From RGIG3002 sp045546775 (GTDB lineage Bacteria; Bacillota; Clostridia; Lachnospirales; Lachnospiraceae), in NCBI GenBank assembly GCA_045546775.1, contig JAZQDM010000059.1:1-56656 (forward strand): DNA of 56,656 nt, in the 5' to 3' direction. The notes under the pieces are model-generated. The model was not told the origin of the DNA. It made no database searches and saw nothing but the letters and a program-made list of their open reading frames with translations. A program made the translations under genes and the position numbers. Below, piece after piece: positions 23,725 through 32,730 of this stretch (position 1 is its first letter; each line of letters opens with the position of its first letter).

Positions 23725-24258
23725 TTAATATTCTAATTTTTCAAAATAACTTAAAATAAACCCCTGTCCTGTGGTCGCTAATGATACATCTGCATTGTCC
23801 GCTGACCACCAATCTTGTGGGTAATCATCGCTTCCCATTTGCTCCGTAACCGCATTTGCTATTTCATTCGGCTCATATTCTGCATTAAACTTTGCGTACA
23901 TATCACCGTAAACATCCAGTATATCTTCATTTTCTTTTGAACCTACTACAATAATAACCGACTCTAATGTTCCATCTTCTCCCGCACTGTAGGATATAAT
24001 CATTTTCAAATCCGGATAATCCAAATAACCGGTTCTTTCCGTCCAAAACTGCTGCACGCCGGGAATTTCACCTTTTTCCGTCTCCTTTTCCCCACCGTTT
24101 AGTGCCATTTGCTTCGCTTCTTCCAACGTCATGTCCCAATCCATGTCCGCATAATCCGCAATCGGCTCTTGCATAATTTTTTCCAGTATTTTAGGTGATA
24201 ACAATATCGCCGCAAGTGCCACCACTCCAACAAGTACCAATATCCCTTTTTTCTTCAT
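23725..24258 (-). CDS. Uncharacterised membrane-anchored protein
   Basis: A 177-residue product with an N-terminal hydrophobic anchor (GILVLVGVVALAAILLSP) and an acidic extracellular part of mixed alpha/beta character. There is no Cys for lipid attachment and no family I recognise. It starts MKKKGIL and has a promoter upstream at 24309-24337. It probably shares a transcript with the HAD-CPBP fusion that follows. Confidence 0.65.
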   Translation of the reverse strand: MKKKGILVLVGVVALAAILLSPKILEKIMQEPIADYADMDWDMTLEEAKQMALNGGEKETEKGEIPGVQQFWTERTGYLDYPDLKMIISYSAGEDGTLESVIIVVGSKENEDILDVYGDMYAKFNAEYEPNEIANAVTEQMGSDDYPQDWWSADNADVSLATTGQGFILSYFEKLEY

Positions 24259-24308
24259 CTTTCTACTCCCTCATAAGCCCTATATTTCTGTGATACACAG
24301 ATGTACTC

Positions 24309-24337
24309 ATTATGCCACAAACCTTAAGGGAATTCAA
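24309..24337 (-). promoter_or_regulatory. Promoter of the 23725-22090 gene pair
   Basis: On the minus strand TTGAAT (24332-24337), a 17-nt spacer and CATAAT (24309-24314) match a SigA promoter about 50 nt upstream of the ATG. Confidence 0.6.
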
Positions 24338-24450
24338 TTGCAAGTGCAGTGTGAACCGCTTACGCCCTTCTCGTCCCACCTCACACTTTACTATACAAAA
24401 AAATCCTTTTTTGCTACAATTACACTTATAAGGGTATGAGGAGGGAGTAT

Positions 24451-25563
24451 ATGAACAAAATCAAAAACAAGACATTTCAAACACAGGCACTGAACGAACT
24501 TGCGCAAAAGAAAAGGGCAGTCTGGCTCATTCCGGCATTTTGCTTTTTGGCTTATATGATGTATGCCTTTACAAGCATTGATACGGTAAAAGAATCCTTT
24601 GGTAATGGAACTTTTTTTAATACGCTGCTTGCCACAATTATCATGTCGCTTATTGTGAGTATTATTTTTTCGGTGGTTCCGTTTTTTATTTTGCAAGGAA
24701 GGCTCAACACTAAGCGGGAACGGCTGATACGTGAGAGCTCCTTTATATCAGTAAGCGATTTCGAGTATTATCGCGACAAACTGGACGGCATTTCGCCTGC
24801 AACAATGAGCTTGTTAACAGATTTGCAAATTGAACAGAAAAAAGATGTTGCGGCGAGTATTTTGCAATACCAAAACTGGGGTATTCTTATGGCCGACGAA
24901 GCCGGAAAATACCATGTAACCGACAAATATCAGACGTGCAGCCACTTGCGGGCAAGCGACACATACCTGATTCAAGGACTGGTGGACGGCACGTTTCAAA
25001 TCGATACCGATACAAAATGGAAAGACATGGTGCTAAAAGAAGCAATGCAGGAGGGGTATATTGCAGGCGGAAACCCTTTTTTCAAAAAGAAAAAGAATAC
25101 CGGTTCCCTTCTGGTGCTACTCCTTTGGCTCATTTTTCTTCTGCTTTTCATGCTAAGCTACGACACCGTTATGCCAATCTTGGAACGTGCGGATGCCTTA
25201 ACTCCGGCCGAGCAGATTGATTACACCGCACAACACCCGATTATTATTCTTTACGGAATTGGCATTATGGCACTGTTTATTTATACGTTTGGAATTTTTA
25301 TATACCCGTTTACCCGGGCATTTTCTTCCATTGCTACCGCTTCCTCCGAAAAGAAAATAAGGCGTACGGATTCCGGTAACGTAATGGCAGAATGTATTTA
25401 TGGTATGAAAAATTTTATCCGCGATTTTTCCAATTTAAGTCAGGCAGACAAGGAACAGGTTGTTCTTTGGGAGGACTATCTTGTCTATGCCGTGGTGCTG
25501 GAAGAAAATCAAAAAATAGTAAACCACATTACTGCTCTGCGAAACGAGCTGCTACACCGCTAA
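24451..25563 (+). CDS. DUF2207-like membrane protein
   Basis: This 370-residue protein has two hydrophobic helices near the N-terminus (about 25-90), a soluble middle with winged-helix-like character, and two more membrane helices (about 215-235 and 260-285). The C-terminal segment VLWEDYLVYAVVLEENQK is like the cytoplasmic end of DUF2207 proteins (W-x-x-YL-x-YAV-LG). The usual extracellular beta domain of DUF2207 is missing, so it is a short relative. The start follows GGAGGGAG. It converges on the GH18 gene with a 1-nt gap and no terminator between. The role is unknown. Confidence 0.65.
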   Translation: MNKIKNKTFQTQALNELAQKKRAVWLIPAFCFLAYMMYAFTSIDTVKESFGNGTFFNTLLATIIMSLIVSIIFSVVPFFILQGRLNTKRERLIRESSFISVSDFEYYRDKLDGISPATMSLLTDLQIEQKKDVAASILQYQNWGILMADEAGKYHVTDKYQTCSHLRASDTYLIQGLVDGTFQIDTDTKWKDMVLKEAMQEGYIAGGNPFFKKKKNTGSLLVLLLWLIFLLLFMLSYDTVMPILERADALTPAEQIDYTAQHPIIILYGIGIMALFIYTFGIFIYPFTRAFSSIATASSEKKIRRTDSGNVMAECIYGMKNFIRDFSNLSQADKEQVVLWEDYLVYAVVLEENQKIVNHITALRNELLHR

Positions 25564-25564
25564 C

Positions 25565-26704
25565 CTACTCTTTGCGGATGTCAAAATTATCGGCAAGCAA
25601 CAGCCAGTTTGCCCGAAAAAGACGCATGATTTGCCAGTAGCCCATACCGCGCAAATCAAATTCTTTCACAAGGTCAAATTTGGCCTGCATGCTGCGCACG
25701 TCTTCAAACCAGACTTCGTGTTGGATGCCGTCCAGTTCATAGCGAAAAAAAGGCGTTTTGGCGGTCTCATCAAATTGAATGACCGCATTGTTTGCAATGG
25801 CAATGTCGACGGCCTCGATATTACCAATCGTCCTTGCTTTCGTCACACCACGTTCATAAGGGAGTTCCCAGTCATAACCGTAATTGGGAATTCCCATATC
25901 TATTTTTTCACGGGGAATTTCCGTAATCGCATATGCAATCACTTCCCGCACTTTGTTGATTGGTGCCACCGCCATGGGAGGACCGTATGTGTAGCCCCAT
26001 TCATACGTCATAAGAAGCACGCTGTCCGCCACCGCACCAAGCAGTCCATAATCTTTTCCCGCGTACAAAAGTCCGGGCTGGTCCGGCGAAATTTTAGGCG
26101 CCAGTGCCACCGAAACCGTATAGCCAAGCGGGGAGAGACTTGCCTGCATGCGCTCCACAAACTGTGCAAAAGCAACCCGGTCTTCGGCCAAAATATACTC
26201 AAAGTCAATGTCAATGCCGGTAAACCCTTTTTGCGGTAACGTTTCCGATACTTGTGAAATCAAATTTTGTTGCGCCGTCTCATCGTTGACAAGTGCACTG
26301 ATTAATTGGTTGCTAAACATCCCCGTCTCGTCAAACGGCGTCAGCGTCAAAATCGGACGCACCGATTGCGCCTGCGCTGCTTCTATCATAAACCCATCAT
26401 CCAACTGTGGTGGGAGCAAATCTCCCTGCTCGTTAAATCCATACGAAAACACCGATAAACTGGTCAAAAACGGCAACGTTTCTCCCAAAATCCATTCCCG
26501 GATAAACGGATACGCATAGCCGTTTACGTGTACCAGTTTTTTGTTTCCCGGTGTCCGCTCGCCCGGAATAAGAAGGGCCTGCCCGATGGCAAGCGGATAG
26601 GGATAATATATTTGATTTGTGTACGCGATTTCCTCTGCATTTGCACCGTAGGCAGCCGCAATCGTATCCAACGTATCGCCTTCACGCACTACATAAATTT
26701 CCAT
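25565..26704 (-). CDS. LysM and GH18 spore-type peptidoglycan hydrolase (SleL/YaaH-like)
   Basis: The 379-residue protein begins with one LysM domain (VVREGDTLDTIAAAYGANAEEIAYTNQ...LIPG, 3-48), which binds peptidoglycan. A glycoside hydrolase 18 domain follows with GIDIDFEY (163-170, catalytic Glu169) and MTYEWGY. It has no signal peptide, as in spore-coat SleL/YaaH, which degrade cortex during germination. GGGAG lies 7 nt before the ATG. An AATACAAT sequence upstream on the same strand resembles a SigE -10, but no -35 was confirmed. Confidence 0.82.
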   Translation of the reverse strand: MEIYVVREGDTLDTIAAAYGANAEEIAYTNQIYYPYPLAIGQALLIPGERTPGNKKLVHVNGYAYPFIREWILGETLPFLTSLSVFSYGFNEQGDLLPPQLDDGFMIEAAQAQSVRPILTLTPFDETGMFSNQLISALVNDETAQQNLISQVSETLPQKGFTGIDIDFEYILAEDRVAFAQFVERMQASLSPLGYTVSVALAPKISPDQPGLLYAGKDYGLLGAVADSVLLMTYEWGYTYGPPMAVAPINKVREVIAYAITEIPREKIDMGIPNYGYDWELPYERGVTKARTIGNIEAVDIAIANNAVIQFDETAKTPFFRYELDGIQHEVWFEDVRSMQAKFDLVKEFDLRGMGYWQIMRLFRANWLLLADNFDIRKE

Positions 26705-26774
26705 TTCACTACTCCCGTTTTTGCTTTCCTTTTATTGTATTCCGGCTCCAAAAAAGGTTTCTTATTTTTCCCGC

Positions 26775-26803
26775 TTGACAGATTTCTGCAAAAAAAGTAT
26801 AGT
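26775..26803 (+). promoter_or_regulatory. thiT promoter (SigA type)
   Basis: TTGACA (26775-26780), a 17-nt spacer and TATAGT (26798-26803) lie about 40 nt before the TPP riboswitch. Confidence 0.85.
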
Positions 26804-26847
26804 AGGAAAAGAACAAACGCGCGTAGTTCAAAAACAGAATAAAAAAC

Positions 26848-26930
26848 GCTAGGGGAGCTGTTGCTGAGACTGAATCCTTGGATTCTAACCCTCACTACTT
26901 GAACCGGATAATACCGGCGTAAGGAAGCAT
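26848..26930 (+). promoter_or_regulatory. TPP riboswitch (THI element)
   Basis: The conserved blocks appear in order: GGGGAGC, GCTGAGA (26863-26869), AACCCTC, then ACTTGAACCGGATAATACCGGCGTAAGGAAGC. The pairing CCGG-ATAATA-CCGG and the GCTGAGA loop are the hallmarks of the thiamine pyrophosphate aptamer. It lies upstream of a thiamine-transport gene, so TPP should turn that gene off. Confidence 0.95.
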
Positions 26931-27006
26931 ATATATGAACATCATAAGATTTCGAAAATGTCGGTCGACTCGGTATATACTGTTGATTTTATGTGTTTAT
27001 AAGCGA

Positions 27007-27040
27007 ATCCCCTCCTGCGTAATACTAGGAGGATTTTTTT
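27007..27040 (+). promoter_or_regulatory. Expression hairpin that hides the thiT ribosome site
   Basis: CCTCCT (27011-27016) can pair with AGGAGG (27027-27032), the thiT ribosome binding site, around a 10-nt loop, and is followed by seven T. It can act as a ribosome-site sequester, a terminator, or both. It is the likely output of the TPP riboswitch. Confidence 0.65.
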
Positions 27041-27595
27041 ATGTCTAAAAACAAAATAACTACAAAACAACTCGTTTTTTGTGCGATGGCAATTGCACTT
27101 GCCACCGTCATTTCCACTGTCATCAAACTGCCTTCGTTGCCAAACGGCGGCTCTATCACACTGTTTTCCATGTTGCTTATCTGCCTGATAGGGTACTGGT
27201 ACGGTCCGGTTACCGGCCTGATTACCGGCATCGCTTACGGAATCTTGCAGTTTATTGTTGGTCCCTACGTAGTTCATCCGGCGCAGGTTTTACTGGATTA
27301 TCCGTTGGCTTTCGGCGCACTGGGACTTTCCGGATTTTTCAATAACAAAAAGCACGGACTTGTACTCGGTTACATCGTAGGCGTAACAGGACGCTTCGTA
27401 TTCCACATGATTTCCGGTCTCATTTTCTACACCGAATATGTGGCAGACACAAAAGGCAATTTCCTTGCCATCATTGCCTCCACGCAATATAACTTAAGCT
27501 ACATTTTGCCGGAAATGATAGCCACCATTATTTTAATCCTGCTGCCGCCTGTCGCAAAAGCTTTGAAAAAAGTGAAAGTGATGGCGACGAATTAA
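27041..27595 (+). CDS. thiT: ThiT-type thiamine ECF transporter S component
   Basis: This 184-residue integral membrane protein with about six helices starts MSKNKITTKQLVFCAMAIALATVISTVIKL. It carries the ThiT-like stretch YWYGPVTGLITGIAYGILQFI and GRFVFHMISGLIFY. ThiT binds thiamine and works with the shared ECF energising module, which is not in the window. The TPP riboswitch upstream supports the substrate. AGGAGG lies 8 nt before the ATG. Confidence 0.92.
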   Translation: MSKNKITTKQLVFCAMAIALATVISTVIKLPSLPNGGSITLFSMLLICLIGYWYGPVTGLITGIAYGILQFIVGPYVVHPAQVLLDYPLAFGALGLSGFFNNKKHGLVLGYIVGVTGRFVFHMISGLIFYTEYVADTKGNFLAIIASTQYNLSYILPEMIATIILILLPPVAKALKKVKVMATN

Positions 27596-27610
27596 GGGCT
27601 AACACAACAT

Positions 27611-27645
27611 ATAACACAGGCGCATGGAAATGCGCCTGCTGTTAT
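27611..27645 (+). terminator. Hairpin after thiT
   Basis: ATAACA-CAGGCGCAT / ATGCGCCTG-CTGTTAT form a long stem with loop GGAA. No T-run follows, so it is a weak terminator or a 3' stability structure. Confidence 0.45.
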
Positions 27646-27698
27646 TGCGGGAAATCAACTTTTTCCGTTATTGTCTTGCTTTCAGAAACACTATATAT

Positions 27699-28259
27699 CT
27701 ACATTTTGTCTTTTATTTTTCTCCAAAAATAATATAGGATACCTAGGACAACTAACATTAACGATGTATATACAAATAAGAACTTCGTTATATTGCTTAT
27801 TCTGAACAACATACTCCAAGCTGCCAATTCCGTTGTCCAGTTTACTAATAGAAAACTCAAAGAAATATTTTCCAACCAATCAAAAAGCATACCTGCTATT
27901 GGAAATACACAAACAAGGAATACTCTCTTTCTTCTAATTTCATTTTTATGTATCAGAAATGCAATTGAACAAAAATAAAATGTTGCATAAACCATGGCAT
28001 ATATACAATCAACGACCAAAAAATTCCTCAGATAATACATTCGACCATCATCCCCCAGATTAAATATTGTCTGGCGAATATGCCTAATGGAATTCCCCAA
28101 ATTCAAATCAAGTACACTTATCCCTCCCGAAACTTCTTTTACTTTGGACGCAGTATATCGCATGATTGCCATCATACATAGAAAACTAAGTAATAACAGA
28201 AAAATATGTTTCCATTTTATCCTATGACTTCCACTTACATTCACTATTTTCATCTCCAT
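27699..28259 (-). CDS. Uncharacterised four-helix membrane protein
   Basis: A 186-residue protein with hydrophobic segments near 19-35, 82-103, 115-135 and 155-177 and no recognised catalytic motif. A middle loop (KVKEVSGGISVLDLNLGNSIRHIRQTI) would face outside. The start is ambiguous between ATG at 28259 and 28253. It is divergent from an HxlR-type regulator across about 108 bp, which makes it a candidate target of that regulator. Confidence 0.65.
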   Translation of the reverse strand: MEMKIVNVSGSHRIKWKHIFLLLLSFLCMMAIMRYTASKVKEVSGGISVLDLNLGNSIRHIRQTIFNLGDDGRMYYLRNFLVVDCIYAMVYATFYFCSIAFLIHKNEIRRKRVFLVCVFPIAGMLFDWLENISLSFLLVNWTTELAAWSMLFRISNITKFLFVYTSLMLVVLGILYYFWRKIKDKM

Positions 28260-28367
28260 ATTTTTTATTCCTAAAAATCCTGTTTACTTACTCATATTAT
28301 CTTTGTATACTCGATTATGTAAGTATGCACTTTTTTGTAAGATACTATCAAAAAGAAGAGTATTGGG

Positions 28368-28700
28368 ATGAAATTGGACAATTGTTATCTAAAAGATGTT
28401 GGATATGAAAAATTTGAAAAAGTAGTCAATATGATTGGTGGCAAATGGAAGCTTCGCATTATTTATGTGCTAGCTTTTCATGATACATTACGCTATGGCG
28501 AGTTGAAACGTTTACTCACTCCCATCACACACAAAATGTTAAGCACGCAATTGAAAGAACTGGAAAAAGACGGTCTTGTAAACCGTAAAGAATACCAGCA
28601 AATCCCTCCCAAAGTAGAATACTCTCTTACGCCAATGGGACGGGATTTAAAATCAGTTGTCAAAGAAATCCACAATTGGATTATTCAACACAATATCTAA
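28368..28700 (+). CDS. HxlR family transcriptional regulator
   Basis: This 110-residue winged-helix protein shows the family pattern VVNMIGGKWKLRIIYVLAF, LRYGELKRLLTPITHKMLSTQLKELEKDGLVNRKEY and VEYSLTPMGRDL. HxlR regulators often sense aldehydes, oxidants or other reactive compounds; no sensing Cys is obvious except Cys6. The divergent membrane-protein gene and the small gene downstream are possible targets. Confidence 0.9.
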   Translation: MKLDNCYLKDVGYEKFEKVVNMIGGKWKLRIIYVLAFHDTLRYGELKRLLTPITHKMLSTQLKELEKDGLVNRKEYQQIPPKVEYSLTPMGRDLKSVVKEIHNWIIQHNI

Positions 28701-28755
28701 CAGCTGCATATTTTTTTGTAATTTGCTCACACTATCCCGGAAAGGATGGTGTATT

Positions 28756-28920
28756 ATGTCTGAAGAAAAAATAAGCAATGTTTATGATGACGGAAATATT
28801 CCAAGCGTAGACCTTCCAAAAAATGTACAGGAAGATTCTAAAAAATCACAAGATAATGTAGAACCGTTGCCGGAATCTTTCCGTCCGAGAAAAGACGGAC
28901 CGGGAGGAGATGGAGAGTAA
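28756..28920 (+). CDS. Small 54-residue protein with a PRKDGPGGDGE tail
   Basis: The ORF starts MSEEKISNVYDDGNIPSVDL, is polar and acidic without Cys, and ends FRPRKDGPGGDGE. GGAAAGGA lies upstream of the ATG. The last codons and stop lie in the arm of a strong hairpin (28899-28943). A leader-like acidic N-terminal part and a Gly/Pro-rich tail recall precursors of modified peptides, but no modifying enzyme is adjacent, so this is only a possibility. Confidence 0.55.
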   Translation: MSEEKISNVYDDGNIPSVDLPKNVQEDSKKSQDNVEPLPESFRPRKDGPGGDGE

Positions 28921-28943
28921 GTTACTCTCCACCACCTCCCGGT
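28899..28943. terminator. Hairpin shared by the small gene and addA
   Basis: Outer arms ACCGGGAGG (28899-28907) and CCTCCCGGT (28935-28943) and inner arms GGAGAGTAA/TTACTCTCC form a long stem. On the plus strand TTATTTCTT follows, on the minus strand CCGTCTTTT. It lies between convergent genes and may stop both. Confidence 0.6.
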
Positions 28944-28983
28944 TATTTCTTGCCTCATCTTATGCATTTCTCCACAATCTCAC

Positions 28984-31900
28984 CTACGGCACTTCAATCT
29001 CTTTCCCAAAATAGAACGAATAAATAATCTTTTCTTTCACCTGTTTTCCGGTCAGTTTTTCCAATGCTTCTGCATAGTACGCAAGCTGCACTGCATAGCG
29101 GTCCACAAGCTCCTGTTCTGCCTTTACCACATCCGTTTTGTAATCGGCTACGACAAGCTCCCCGTCCTCCTCAAAGTATACGTCGATGATACCTTGGATA
29201 AGAACGGTCTCTTCTACCGGGAATTTTGGATTTAAACGGCTGGCAGGCACACCATACACAAACGGCGCCTCGCGGTAAAGCTTACCCACACTTTGCGCTG
29301 CTTTCATGCGGGCACTCAAACCGGATTGCAAAAAGGCCGCAACTTTTTCTATCCGGATTGCGTTTGCAAACTCCTCGGTAAGCTTGCCGGACGCTCTTTC
29401 TGCGCGGATTACTTCTTCTACATCCGCTTTGTCCTGCACGGTTTCAAAATCCAACAGCTCCATGATTTTGTGCATGGCGCTACCTCTTGTGGTGCCGGAA
29501 ATCTCCTCTTTTTCCCGCATAAATGCCGGAATATACGGAACTACCTCTTCCTCCTCGATGAGATGGAAGGAATAGTCTTCTTCCTCATTCATGGATGCTT
29601 TTTTTAGCTCGGATACGGTTGTCTTTGTATAAAGCTCAGACAAGTTTTCATACGGATACACAAAGGAAAACTTCGTATCCAATGCATGATATACGTCCGC
29701 GTCCAAAAACGCTTTCTCCAACAGCACGTCCACTTCCACGCTCTTGCCTGTCACTTTTTCCCGGAACCTATACAATTTTTCTTTTGCTCCTGCAAGATGC
29801 AATTGCTCTTTTGTTTCTTCCACAACGAGCCCTTGCGTTGTCACAAGTTCCACTTGCAACGGTATGCTCGAAAGTTGCAACGTGTCCGCCACATTTTCAC
29901 AAGTTTTCGGTATGGAAATTCCATTTTCTTCCAACAAGTCACGTATCGCCGGGTGGCGCACAAAAGCTGTCAAAACAAAGTCCAAATAGCTCTTTGCACC
30001 GGCCAAAACAGAATACGGCAGCAGGACTTCCGAATGACTTGCAAGGTAGCTGAGAGCCGCAATTTTTTCCAACGGCTTGTCGACTACGCCGGTCAATATC
30101 AGTTTTTCCTTCGCTCTTGTTAGTGCAACATACAGAATACGCAATTCTTCCGCAACGTTATCCAAACGCATTTTGGCGGACATAACATTTTTTCGCAGTG
30201 TCATATTGCGCAGACGCTTCACCGGGTCAATATAGTCCGTACCCACACCCATATCTACATCGGCAATCAGCGACTGTGTTGTATCTTGCATATTGAATTT
30301 TTTGGACAGACCCGCCACAAAGCAAATCGGAAATTCCAGACCTTTGCTCTTGTGAATGCTCATAATACGGACTACATCCGCCTCTTCTTCCAGCAAACCG
30401 GCTTCTCCATAATCCACATCGTATTTTTCCAACTGCTCCATATAGCGTATAAAATGGAACAGCCCATAATAGCTTGTCTGTTCAAAGGCAGTGGCTTTTT
30501 CCAAAAGCATTTCCACATTTGCCTTTCGCTGCTCCCCGCCGGGCAAGGCCGCCACATGCAAGAAATAATGATTTTCGTCAAAGATCACTTGCAGCAATTC
30601 ATGGATGGGTTTGTAAGCTATCATAATACGGTATTTTTCAAGCTTTTCCATGAACTGACATACTTTCGCATGTAGTTCTTTTTCGATGTCACATTCATCT
30701 GACATTTGTGTCATTTTTAACCTATCATACAAAAATGCACCCTTTTTTACAAGTTTTTCGGTTGCAATTTTGATTTTGGCGATGTCTTCTTCCGTAAAAT
30801 TGCCAAACACACTTTTGAGTGCTCCATACATCGGGATATCCTGCAAGGGATTGTCCAACACGCGCAAAAACTGCAGCACGGTTTGAATTTCCGTTGTCTT
30901 AAAATATCCGGTTTTTGACATAATGTAGGACGGGATTCCTTCCTCCTGAAATACTTTTTTGAATTCTTCATCCCAACCGCTGTTTGTACGCAACAAAATG
31001 ACAATGTCTTTGTAGGTAACCGGACGCAGTTCTCCCGTTTCTTTGTCCGTTACGAGGTTTTCTTTTAGCAATTTCTTAATGCGTTTTGCAATGGTATACG
31101 CTTCGCTTTCCCGCACCGATATGTCATCTTCCTTTTCCGGGCGTTCGATGAGCAACAGCTCCGTATCATCCATCGCACTATGCGTATCCGTAAGCTCCGG
31201 CAAAAAGGACGCACCAAAGAAAAGGGCTGCATTTTCATCGTAATCAATGCCACCAAGGTCCTGCCCCATGGTCTGATAAAAAACAAGGTTGGCACTGTCA
31301 ATTACCTGCCGACGGCTTCGGAAATTTTGATGCAAATCAATTCTTTGCAAATCCCCGTCCTCCGTGCGATAGGTGTGGTATTTCTCCATAAAAATTTCCG
31401 GACGGGCAAGTCGGAACTTATAAATACTTTGCTTTACGTCGCCCACCATAAACCGGTTGTACACACCGTCGTCCTCACCGGAAATACTTTGCAACAAAAA
31501 TTCCTGCACCAGGTTGGAATCCTGGTACTCATCTATCATAATTTCTTTAAAATATTTCCGGTAATCCAGCGCCGTTTTTGTCGGTGCAACGCTTCCGTCC
31601 TCTTTCTTTTCCAGCAAAATATGCAAGGCAAAATGTTCCATGTCGGAGAAATCGATGACATTTTTTTCCCGCTTTTTTGCATCCAGCTTTTGCTTATATT
31701 CCTCCGTTAACGTAAGCAATTGGGAAACGGCACGGGCACAATCGGCTCCCTGTTCCACACTTTTTGCAAGAGACTGGAAAAAGTATTTGTCCCGCAATGC
31801 TTTCACATTCGCCTTTGCCTGATCCCTGAGACCTTTTGCAAGCTCACGCTTGGTTGCACTGACGCTGTCATCTTTTTTGGACGGCAAACGGTCAAATTTT

Positions 31901-32730
31901 ATCTTTTCCAACGCTACTTCCAACTGCGTCAGCGTCTCCGCCTTGGCAAGCGTTTCAAACATTTCCTTTTCCCGCTCCAAAAGCTCACCGTACATGTAAG
32001 GTCCGTCAGGTTGCTCACAAATACCGATTGCCTGCTTAAAAAGTTCCACACAATCTTCCACCGTGCGGAAACAAATATTGGCAGTCATCCGGCCCACATC
32101 CGAACGTTCAAATTGCTCCACGCTCTGGGCGCAATAGTCGTTTTTATGTGCACCAAGCCATTCTTCCGGCCAGGGATAACTCATGGAAAACTCATACAAC
32201 TTTTTGATATTTTCTTCCAAAACACGCTCGTGATTTCCGGAAGCATAACATTCCACACAGTGCAAAAATTCTTCTTCGCCCTGAGCAAACTTTTCCTCCA
32301 ACAGCTGTTCCAACACATCCTGCTTTAACAGGCGCAGCTCTCCTTCGTCCGCGATGCGGAACCCCGGGTCCAACCCGATATCATTAAAATTGTTGCGGAT
32401 TAAAAAGAGACAAAAACTGTCAATGGTTGTAATCTGGGCATTGTGAATCAACGTCACCTGCTTTTGCAAGTGCTCGTTTTCCGGCTCTTCTTCCAGACAT
32501 TCCATAATTTTGTTACGGATTCGCTCCCGCATTTCTGCAGCTGCCGCATTGGTAAACGTCACAATCAGCAGGCGGTCAATATCCACAGGGTCGGCTTTGT
32601 CTTTGAGCCTTGCTACGATACGCTCGGTAAGCACTGCCGTTTTTCCGCTCCCTGCTGCCGCAGACACCAAAATATTTCTGTTTCGCAAATCAATGACCTT
32701 TTGCTGGTCTTTTGTAAACTGAATCCCCAT
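28984..32730 (-). CDS. addA: AddAB helicase-nuclease, subunit A
   Basis: AddA is the UvrD-type 3'-5' helicase with a C-terminal nuclease that, with AddB, processes double-strand breaks for RecA. The 1248-residue protein has Walker A SAAAGSGKT (23-31), DEYQDSN (motif II), SIHKSKGLEFPI and VALTRAKEKL (late helicase motifs), and the nuclease motif VADYKTDV near the C-terminus. The stop codon of addB is immediately followed by its ATG, so translation is coupled. Confidence 0.97.
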   Translation of the reverse strand: MGIQFTKDQQKVIDLRNRNILVSAAAGSGKTAVLTERIVARLKDKADPVDIDRLLIVTFTNAAAAEMRERIRNKIMECLEEEPENEHLQKQVTLIHNAQITTIDSFCLFLIRNNFNDIGLDPGFRIADEGELRLLKQDVLEQLLEEKFAQGEEEFLHCVECYASGNHERVLEENIKKLYEFSMSYPWPEEWLGAHKNDYCAQSVEQFERSDVGRMTANICFRTVEDCVELFKQAIGICEQPDGPYMYGELLEREKEMFETLAKAETLTQLEVALEKIKFDRLPSKKDDSVSATKRELAKGLRDQAKANVKALRDKYFFQSLAKSVEQGADCARAVSQLLTLTEEYKQKLDAKKREKNVIDFSDMEHFALHILLEKKEDGSVAPTKTALDYRKYFKEIMIDEYQDSNLVQEFLLQSISGEDDGVYNRFMVGDVKQSIYKFRLARPEIFMEKYHTYRTEDGDLQRIDLHQNFRSRRQVIDSANLVFYQTMGQDLGGIDYDENAALFFGASFLPELTDTHSAMDDTELLLIERPEKEDDISVRESEAYTIAKRIKKLLKENLVTDKETGELRPVTYKDIVILLRTNSGWDEEFKKVFQEEGIPSYIMSKTGYFKTTEIQTVLQFLRVLDNPLQDIPMYGALKSVFGNFTEEDIAKIKIATEKLVKKGAFLYDRLKMTQMSDECDIEKELHAKVCQFMEKLEKYRIMIAYKPIHELLQVIFDENHYFLHVAALPGGEQRKANVEMLLEKATAFEQTSYYGLFHFIRYMEQLEKYDVDYGEAGLLEEEADVVRIMSIHKSKGLEFPICFVAGLSKKFNMQDTTQSLIADVDMGVGTDYIDPVKRLRNMTLRKNVMSAKMRLDNVAEELRILYVALTRAKEKLILTGVVDKPLEKIAALSYLASHSEVLLPYSVLAGAKSYLDFVLTAFVRHPAIRDLLEENGISIPKTCENVADTLQLSSIPLQVELVTTQGLVVEETKEQLHLAGAKEKLYRFREKVTGKSVEVDVLLEKAFLDADVYHALDTKFSFVYPYENLSELYTKTTVSELKKASMNEEEDYSFHLIEEEEVVPYIPAFMREKEEISGTTRGSAMHKIMELLDFETVQDKADVEEVIRAERASGKLTEEFANAIRIEKVAAFLQSGLSARMKAAQSVGKLYREAPFVYGVPASRLNPKFPVEETVLIQGIIDVYFEEDGELVVADYKTDVVKAEQELVDRYAVQLAYYAEALEKLTGKQVKEKIIYSFYFGKEIEVP

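Noticed and set aside
26935..27048. 37-codon leader ORF before thiT
   Set aside because: The apparent ribosome site is part of the riboswitch 3' end and the frame crosses the output hairpin; kept only as a remark in a finding.
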